NCBI GenBank assembly: GCA_003650445.1 | Contig: QMQE01000084.1 | Span: 1-10,015, forward strand | From: Acidobacteriota bacterium | Lineage (GTDB): Bacteria; Acidobacteriota; Holophagae; Thermotomaculales; Thermotomaculaceae | Direction: 5' to 3' | Length of the DNA stretch: 10,015 nucleotides | Shown here: positions 6,883-10,015 of the stretch, in pieces | How the letters are laid out: each line of letters opens with the position of its first letter | How positions within the stretch are numbered: position 1 is the first letter of the stretch | Position numbers and translations under genes: made by a program | The notes under the pieces: model-generated | Told to the model about the DNA's origin: nothing | The model's database searches: none | Seen by the model: only the letters and a program-made list of their open reading frames with translations

Positions 6883-7811
6883 GGTGCCGACCGCTCTTTC
6901 AATATGAATTTTGCCGCCGCAAGGGTAAGAAAACTCATTACAAATAGAATCAGCGCAAGATAAAACAGAGATGCCATGTACATATTTGAATCTGCTTCCG
7001 TAAACTCATTCGCAAGTGTCACGGTGATGGTCGCGGAGGCATCCAGAAGAGAATGTGCAATCTGGTGCTTGTTTCCCAGCACAAAAGCCACCGCCATGGT
7101 TTCACCCAGCGCCCGGCCCATGGCAATGACCATTCCGCCGAAAACGCCGCCTTTGGAATAGGGCAGCACCACATTTCGAATCACCTCCCAGCGAGTCGCG
7201 CCGATGCCATAAGCGGATTCCCGAAGTACCTGTGGCGTGAGCATGAAGGTATCCCTTGCGATAGATGCCATGAAGGGAATAATCATAATACTTAAAACCG
7301 TACTGGCGGTGAGAATATCAATTCCAAGAGGTGTGCCGCTGAAGAGAGAACCTAAATAGGGAATTTTTCCGATGGTGTGCTGCAAAAAAGGCTCCACTGT
7401 GTTGCCCATGATGGGCGCCAGCGTAAAAAGCCCCCACATGCCGTAAATGATACTGGGAATCGCGGCAAGAAGTTCAATGGCTGTTCCCATTGCCCCTTTC
7501 AGAAAATTCGGGCATAGCTCTGTCATGAAAATCGCAATTCCAATTGAAACCGGTATCGCGATTGCCATTGCCAGAACCGTAGTCACTATGGTTCCGTACA
7601 GGGAACTGGCAGCACCGAAAACCTCATGAACCGGATCCCAGATCGGCGTGGTAATGAAATGGAAAAACCCGAATTTCCGTATTGCGGGCAGGGATTGCTC
7701 CACAAGAGAAACGAAAATACCCACAATTACCACAAGCACTACCATGGCTGCGCCGAAGGTAATTACCCTGAACAGTGTATCTTTGTAGTCTGTCAAATTC
7801 TGCTTTGACAT
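6879..7811 (-). CDS. pstC: Phosphate ABC transporter permease PstC
   Basis: This 310-residue inner-membrane protein is the partner of PstA. About six hydrophobic helices are visible, the first at about residues 17-37 and the last at about 281-301. Family features include LYGTIVTTVLAMAIAIPVSI, LLAAIPSIIYGMWG, the EAA loop LRESAYGIGATRWEVI (196-211) and GRALGETMAVAFVLGN. I chose the ATG at 7811 (MSKQNLTDYK) with GGAAG just upstream. The frame stays open to a TTG at 7907, but that overlaps the pstS end and adds a non-family N-terminus. It is separated from pstS by 88 nt, the largest gap in the operon. Confidence 0.96.
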   Translation of the reverse strand: MSKQNLTDYKDTLFRVITFGAAMVVLVVIVGIFVSLVEQSLPAIRKFGFFHFITTPIWDPVHEVFGAASSLYGTIVTTVLAMAIAIPVSIGIAIFMTELCPNFLKGAMGTAIELLAAIPSIIYGMWGLFTLAPIMGNTVEPFLQHTIGKIPYLGSLFSGTPLGIDILTASTVLSIMIIPFMASIARDTFMLTPQVLRESAYGIGATRWEVIRNVVLPYSKGGVFGGMVIAMGRALGETMAVAFVLGNKHQIAHSLLDASATITVTLANEFTEADSNMYMASLFYLALILFVMSFLTLAAAKFILKERSAP

Positions 7812-7899
7812 ATTTCTTCCAGAATTAAAACAACAAGCGGGGAAAGAGCAGTGTTCCCTCCGGTTTTCCCGGTAAACGTTCTGTTCCCGGAATATAACA
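7812..7899 (-). other. pstS-pstC intergenic spacer
   Basis: The 88-nt spacer contains only weak structure: a 4-bp CCGG/CCGG stem (7860-7863, 7869-7872) and two copies of TTCCCGG on the plus strand (7866-7872, 7884-7890). No T-run or promoter is visible. In many pst operons this is where transcript processing or attenuation raises the level of the binding protein over the permease. Such a role here is only inferred from position. Confidence 0.3.
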
Positions 7900-8907
7900 T
7901 CAATCAATCCCGTTTTTCTTCCAGTAGTCCTGGATACTGCTCTTCAACAATTTCGGCAGGGGAACGTAAATCAGCTTTTCTGCCGTCGCGTCCCCGTTTT
8001 TAAACGCCCACTCAAAGAACTTCACAACCCTCCGGTTCACTCCGGGCTTTTCCTTTCCGAGGAGAATAAAAGAAGCCCCTGCAATGGGCCAGGAACCATC
8101 ACCGGGAGCGTCCACCAGCCAGAGATAATAGCCTGTATCAGGGTTCCATTTTGCGCCGGCAGCCGCATCCTTGAATGCTTCAAATGAAGGTTCAACAAAC
8201 CGTCCGCTTTTATTTTTCAGCTTAACATAGGTCATTTTGCTCTGTTTTGCGTAGGCAAATTCCACATAGCCGATGGAATTATTCACCCGTTTCACGTAAT
8301 TGGCAACACCTTCATTGCCTTTGCCGCCGATTCCCACCGGCCAGTTAACCGACTTCCCTTTTCCCACCTTCCTGCTCCAGTCCCCTGAACATACCGAAAG
8401 ATAAGTTGAAAAAATCGCCGTTGTGCCGGAACCGTCTGAACGGTGGACAACGGTAATTTCAGAATCCGGCAGCGTCAACCCCCTGTTTATCGCTTCAATC
8501 CTCGGATCATTCCATTTTTTTATTTCACCGAGAAAAATATCAGCCAGCGCCTCTCCGGTCAGTTTCAGCTGGCCGGCCTTCAGCCCTTTCACATTTACCA
8601 CCGGTACTACGCCACCGATAATTGCTGGAAATTGAAGGAAATTTCCCGCCTTCAATTCAGCTGGTTTTACCGGCGCGTCAGACGCCCCAAAATCCACAGT
8701 ACGATTCTTGATTTGCCGAACCCCACCACCGGAACCGATGGACTGGTAATTCAGTTTCACACCGGTTGCCCTGTAATAATTAAATGCCCATGCGGAATAC
8801 ACCGGATACGGAAAGGTCGCCCCCGCACCGTTGATTGTATCCCCCGCTGTCAGTGTCAGGGAAGTTGCGATGAAAAGAAGAGAAAGGAAAATGTTTTTCA
8901 AATTCAT
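7900..8907 (-). CDS. pstS: Periplasmic phosphate-binding protein PstS
   Basis: This 335-residue secreted protein binds phosphate and delivers it to PstCA. Residues 1-21 are a signal peptide with likely cleavage after LTLTA; no lipobox Cys is present, so it should be a soluble periplasmic protein. Phosphate-contact motifs match E. coli PstS: GAGATFPYPVY (T31), IGSGGGVRQI (S59), VDFGASDAPV (D77) and HRSDGSGTT (R156, D158, S160, G161, T162). I chose the ATG at 8907 because AAGGAGG lies 5 nt upstream; the upstream in-frame extension to 8958 lacks signal-peptide character and would overlap the promoter. It is the first gene of the operon, directly downstream of the Pho-box promoter. Confidence 0.97.
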   Translation of the reverse strand: MNLKNIFLSLLFIATSLTLTAGDTINGAGATFPYPVYSAWAFNYYRATGVKLNYQSIGSGGGVRQIKNRTVDFGASDAPVKPAELKAGNFLQFPAIIGGVVPVVNVKGLKAGQLKLTGEALADIFLGEIKKWNDPRIEAINRGLTLPDSEITVVHRSDGSGTTAIFSTYLSVCSGDWSRKVGKGKSVNWPVGIGGKGNEGVANYVKRVNNSIGYVEFAYAKQSKMTYVKLKNKSGRFVEPSFEAFKDAAAGAKWNPDTGYYLWLVDAPGDGSWPIAGASFILLGKEKPGVNRRVVKFFEWAFKNGDATAEKLIYVPLPKLLKSSIQDYWKKNGID

Positions 8908-8926
8908 AGGTTCCTCCTTCTCGGCC

Positions 8927-8980
8927 ATAATAAATAACCGATGAAAGAAGGGTGCCACAGAATTGTAAAGAAAATGTAAA
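8927..8980 (-). promoter_or_regulatory. Pho-box promoter of the pst-pho operon
   Basis: On the minus strand four 7-mers lie in exact 11-bp register: TTTACAT (from 8980), TTTACAA (8969), GTGGCAC (8958) and CTTTCAT (8947). The last matches six of seven bases of the PhoB half-site CTGTCAT; the first two form TTTACA-N5-TTTACA, the dyad also known for Bacillus PhoP. After 8 nt comes TATTAT (8932-8927), one mismatch from TATAAT. This is the layout of a tandem Pho box replacing a -35 element. Transcription would start close to the AAGGAGG of pstS. Confidence 0.65.
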
Positions 8981-8985
8981 AGAAG

Positions 8986-9046
8986 CGGCCAGAGGCCGTG
9001 TGAATGGTGGATGGTGAATATTGGATGGTTCAGCTAATACCATCCA
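8986..9046. repeat. Hairpin, heptamer array and short inverted repeat
   Basis: A 5-bp GC stem (CGGCC at 8986-8990, GGCCG at 8994-8998) is followed by four heptamers in register: GTGAATG, GTGGATG, GTGAATA, TTGGATG (9000-9027). An 8-bp perfect inverted repeat overlaps the array end (TGGATGGT at 9022-9029, ACCATCCA at 9039-9046). The order hairpin then four heptamers is the same as at 48-98. On the minus strand the stem is followed by CTTCTTTT, so it might also insulate the pstS promoter. Confidence 0.5.
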
Positions 9047-9124
9047 TAAAAGAACAGCCAAATCTGTGCTTTTGCCACCTACTACTTCAACACCTACCCC
9101 GACTCGGCGCAGTTGACGGCACTA

Positions 9125-9258
9125 ATGAAACCATGGAGGGCAGGTTCAAATTAGGGTTGGCGTTTCATGGTGTCTATTCGATGATGATTAGTTGGTGGGG
9201 TAATCTTTTGAATCGAAAAAAACTTGATAGAACCTGCTCCCCATCTACATGGTTTCAT
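9125..9258. other. Nested inverted repeats: candidate structured RNA or small mobile element
   Basis: Four nested complementary pairs lie in order: ATGAAACCATG (9125-9135) with CATGGTTTCAT (9248-9258); GCAGGTTC (9140-9147) with GAACCTGC (9230-9237); TTCGAT (9177-9182) with ATCGAA (9212-9217); and GATTA (9186-9190) with TAATC (9201-9205). All four are perfect. The two outer pairs read as diverged copies of one repeat with a 6-nt indel between. I recognise no RNA family or insertion sequence. The interior and right flank are clearly more AT-rich than the left flank. Confidence 0.5.
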
Positions 9259-9345
9259 ATATGTATACGTAAAAAAGAAGGAAATAGTTCCGGATTATTT
9301 TACGATTCTGGAAATAATAGTATTTTTTTCAATGGGAAATTGGAT

Positions 9346-9374
9346 ACATGAAATCGCCGATTTCATGTTAAAAT
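9346..9374 (+). promoter_or_regulatory. 23-bp palindrome and -10 element upstream of the transporter gene
   Basis: Perfect 11-bp arms, ACATGAAATCG (9346-9356) and CGATTTCATGT (9358-9368), flank a single C. Immediately after lies TAAAAT (9369-9374), one mismatch from TATAAT. The palindrome therefore covers the spacer and -35 region, where a repressor or activator would bind. As RNA it could form a 10-bp hairpin, but no T-run follows. Confidence 0.5.
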
Positions 9375-9403
9375 CAACAGAACACAAACCGCAAGGAGCA
9401 ATG

Positions 9404-10015
9404 ATGAGCACAGGAAAACGCAAATACTCCCCGATGTTCTGGCTGACCATTATGTTTGAATTCTTTGAACGTGGATCCTATTACGGCATGATGAGCGTAC
9501 TCTCGGTCTATTTTACCGACATACTCATGTTTCAGAAAGAATCGGTCGGCATTATTAAAAGTACTATTCAACCGCTTTTGTATTTCCTGCCCATTATCAC
9601 CGGAGCCCTGGCAGATCGCTTCGGTTACCGGAAAATGCTCACCATCGCCTTTGCCTTTCTTGGAGTCGGTTACTTTTTTGTAGCCAGGGCCACATCCTAC
9701 GGGCTGGTCTTTCTCGCACTGGTGGTAATGGCAATCGGTGCCGGTACATTCAAACCTATCATATCCGGTTCCATCGCAAGGCTTACGGATGAGAGCAATT
9801 CCTCCGAAGCCTTTGGAATATACTACTGGTCTATTAATCTCGGCGCTTTCCTCTTCCCGCTTTTTCTGGTTCCATTCCTGAAAAACAACATCGGCTGGCA
9901 GTGGGTGTTCTATGCGTCTGCTCTCGGTACCGGCGCAATGTTGTTCCCCACCGCTTTTTTCTTCAAGGAACCGGCTCTACCGGAAGAAGTGGCAGCAAAA
10001 CAGAAAAATCACAAT
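9404..10015 (+). CDS. POT-family proton-dependent transporter (probable peptide symporter), 5' part
   Basis: The frame is open for 204 codons and runs off the right edge; POT proteins usually have about 450-600 residues, so under half is present. Hallmarks of the family are the ExxER motif in helix 1 (E19, E22, R23 in FEFFERGSYYGM), GALADRFGYRKML (67-79), GTFKPIISGS (114-123) and FGIYYWSINLGAF (137-149). At least five hydrophobic helices are visible. POT proteins import di- and tripeptides with protons, although some carry other solutes. I chose the second of two adjacent ATGs (9404) because AAGGAG (9393-9398) is 5 nt away; it is only 2 nt from ATG 9401. A palindrome and a -10 element precede it. 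Confidence 0.88.
   Translation, partial: MSTGKRKYSPMFWLTIMFEFFERGSYYGMMSVLSVYFTDILMFQKESVGIIKSTIQPLLYFLPIITGALADRFGYRKMLTIAFAFLGVGYFFVARATSYGLVFLALVVMAIGAGTFKPIISGSIARLTDESNSSEAFGIYYWSINLGAFLFPLFLVPFLKNNIGWQWVFYASALGTGAMLFPTAFFFKEPALPEEVAAKQKNHN

Noticed and set aside
7812..7907. N-terminal extension of pstC from a TTG
   Set aside because: It overlaps the end of pstS, is rich in Cys and Arg unlike the family, and the ATG at 7811 has its own ribosome binding site.
9050..9151. A short open stretch reading ATYYFNTYPDSAQLTALMKPWRAGSN
   Set aside because: It has protein-like composition but no start codon or ribosome binding site, and it ends at a stop inside the inverted repeat. It may be the remnant of a decayed gene, but nothing supports that further.
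9188..9203. TTAGTTGGTGGGGTAA, identical to a conserved stretch of bacterial 16S rRNA
   Set aside because: The flanking bases do not match 16S rRNA on either side, and here the stretch forms the loop and stem of the innermost inverted repeat. It is most likely chance.
9004..9351. A 115-codon plus-strand open frame upstream of the transporter gene
   Set aside because: It has no ribosome binding site, resembles no family I recognise, and spans the nested inverted repeats and a strong change in base composition. It looks like a chance frame.

Overview
The window comes from a Gram-negative bacterium with roughly balanced base composition. It encodes an outer-membrane porin with a C-terminal Phe and a periplasmic phosphate-binding protein. 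Most starts have strong GGAGG-type ribosome binding sites, which argues against Bacteroidota. The genome style (small hairpins beside short tandem arrays, a Porin_5-type barrel, a POT transporter) suggests an uncultivated lineage, but the sequence alone does not fix the phylum.

Layout. The first bases hold the 5' end of a minus-strand gene that leaves the window. A 302-base intergenic region follows, with a GC-rich hairpin plus four heptamers, a hexamer array plus a second hairpin, and a candidate Pho-box promoter. Next are a plus-strand porin (318-1331) with a strong terminator, and a plus-strand NYN-domain RNase-like protein with a C-terminal OST-HTH domain (1452-2207). It converges on the main feature: a minus-strand seven-gene phosphate operon, pstS-pstC-pstA-pstB-phoU-phoB-phoR (8907 down to 2212). 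Most junctions in it overlap or nearly touch. Upstream of pstS is a promoter with four 11-bp-spaced Pho-box-like units. A 496-base intergenic region (8908-9403) also holds a second hairpin-plus-heptamer array, a nested set of inverted repeats that could be a structured RNA or small mobile element, and a 23-bp palindrome. The window ends inside a plus-strand POT-family transporter gene.

How the parts work together. PstS captures phosphate in the periplasm, PstC and PstA form the membrane channel and PstB drives it with ATP. PhoU links transporter state to the sensor kinase PhoR, which controls PhoB. PhoB should bind the boxes upstream of pstS, so the operon would regulate itself, including phoBR at its distal end. 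The same box geometry (four 11-bp units, then 8 nt, then TAnnnT) recurs upstream of the porin. The porin may therefore be a phosphate-starvation porin, analogous in role to PhoE or OprP. That link is an inference.
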